Assembly (NCBI GenBank): GCA_003343995.1
Contig: QAKE01000083.1
Coordinates: forward strand, 1 to 7,233
DNA length: 7,233 nucleotides
Reading direction: 5' to 3'
Source: Bacillota bacterium
GTDB taxonomy: Bacteria; Bacillota; Clostridia; Christensenellales; Borkfalkiaceae
Part shown: positions 6,583-7,233 of the stretch, in pieces
How the letters are laid out: every line of letters starts with the position of its first letter
Numbering within the stretch: the stretch's first letter is position 1
Position numbers and translations under genes: made by a program
Notes under the pieces: generated by a model
Seen by the model: only the letters and a program-made list of their open reading frames with translations
Database searches by the model: none
What the model was told of the DNA's origin: nothing

Positions 6583-6588
6583 TTGCGA

Positions 6589-7233
6589 TTATTCGACGAA
6601 CAATCCGTTTTCGTCCGCAGAAACCTTCACTTCGGTATCGGGAAGGTATTCGTTGGCGATAATGTGTTTTGCGATGAGCGTTTCCACGTTGTGCTGAATA
6701 AACCGCTTGAGCGGGCGCGCGCCGTACACGGGATCGTAGCCGTTTTCCACGATAAAGCGCTTCGCCTCCTCGGTGACGTTAAGCTTCAGCTGTTTATCGG
6801 CAAGCCGTTTTTCCAAGGACGCGAGCATCAAATCGACAATCGAACCGATTTCCTCCTTCGCGAGCGGCTTATAGAACACGATTTCGTCGAGGCGGTTCAA
6901 AAATTCCGGACGGAAATGCGCTTTGAGCAGCTTGTTGACCTCTCCCTTCGCGCTTTCGGAAATTTCCCCGTTCACGATGCCCTCCAATATGATGTTCGAG
7001 CCAAGGTTGGAAGTGAGGATGATGATGGTGTTTTTAAAGTCCACCGTCCTGCCCTGCGAATCGGTGATACGCCCGTCGTCGAGCACCTGCAGGAGGATAT
7101 TGAACACGTCGGGATGCGCCTTTTCGATCTCGTCGAAAAGCACCACGGAATAGGGCTTTCTGCGCACCGCCTCGGTGAGCTGTCCGCCGTCCTCGAATCC
7201 CACGTATCCCGGAGGCGCGCCGATGAGCCGCGA
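6589..7233 (-). CDS. clpB: Chaperone ClpB, C-terminal fragment (5' end outside window)
   Basis: The last 214 residues of an AAA+ disaggregase that, with DnaK, pulls polypeptides out of aggregates through its hexamer pore. The fragment covers most of the second ATPase domain: pore loop GYVG at fragment residues 9-12, Walker B VVLFDE (30-35), sensor 1 Asn76 (LTSNLGS), the arginine finger Arg114 in FLNRLDE, and sensor 2 Arg173 in YGARPLKR, then the short C-terminal small domain ending in LFVE. The wording GAPPGYVG plus GGQLTEAVRR and SQGRTVDF matches ClpB more than ClpC or ClpE, and no ClpP-binding (I/V/L)G(F/L) loop is seen between sensor 1 and the arginine finger, so it is a disaggregase and not a protease partner. 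Walker A and everything before it lie beyond the right edge. A terminator follows directly. Confidence 0.93.
   Translation of the reverse strand, partial: SRLIGAPPGYVGFEDGGQLTEAVRRKPYSVVLFDEIEKAHPDVFNILLQVLDDGRITDSQGRTVDFKNTIIILTSNLGSNIILEGIVNGEISESAKGEVNKLLKAHFRPEFLNRLDEIVFYKPLAKEEIGSIVDLMLASLEKRLADKQLKLNVTEEAKRFIVENGYDPVYGARPLKRFIQHNVETLIAKHIIANEYLPDTEVKVSADENGLFVE

Noticed and set aside
6438..6588. Possible small gene, riboswitch or small RNA between clpB and the methyltransferase gene
   Set aside because: The gap is explained by the clpB hairpin and the methyltransferase promoter. The remaining 6497-6554 is AT-rich, with a short palindrome GCGTACGC that has no further structure to support a call.
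1..7233. Mobile elements, phage genes, CRISPR repeats, toxin-antitoxin or defence genes
   Set aside because: I searched by eye for repeated units, terminal inverted repeats, transposase-like or small paired ORFs and found none. All coding space belongs to conserved core-metabolism or stress genes.

Overview
The window reads as an ordinary chromosomal segment of an anaerobic Gram-positive bacterium, most likely a gut-type Clostridia member of the Bacillota. This is inferred from strong AGGAGG-type ribosome binding sites, sigma-A-like promoters in AT-rich gaps between GC-richer genes, a PerR-like regulator next to a rubredoxin-domain protein, a class II (Firmicutes-type) GalT, and the short Gram-positive form of the RlmL-family RNA methyltransferase. 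Nothing in the sequence allows a call below class. All seven genes lie on the minus strand, so transcription runs from high to low coordinates. There is no mobile element, CRISPR array, tRNA or rRNA, and no gap over 300 bases without a gene.

From the right edge (upstream) to the left: the C-terminal 214 residues of the disaggregase ClpB (6589-7233, 5' part outside the window), closed by a strong hairpin. Next comes a promoter and a three-gene unit: a THUMP-domain RNA methyltransferase (5292-6437), galT (3767-5302) and galE (2744-3760). The first two overlap by 11 bases and the last two are 6 bases apart, and a U-tract terminator follows. Then a single-gene unit, nadE (668-2578), encoding glutamine-dependent NAD synthetase, with its own promoter and terminator. 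Last is perR (133-534), under a near-consensus promoter whose -10 and start region carry a perfect 7-1-7 Fur-family palindrome, followed 26 bases later by a rubredoxin-domain protein (1-106, cut by the left edge) that looks like the start of a reverse-type rubrerythrin.

Functionally there are four themes: protein disaggregation (ClpB), galactose/nucleotide-sugar metabolism coupled to an RNA modification gene, NAD synthesis, and a peroxide-sensing regulator with its likely target enzyme. I found no convincing undescribed system. The most informative details are the cysteine at GalE position 299 (human-like, predicting action on N-acetylated sugars as well), the missing galactokinase and the methyltransferase lead gene in the gal unit, and the E. 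coli-like Fur box in front of a gene whose product carries PerR ligands.
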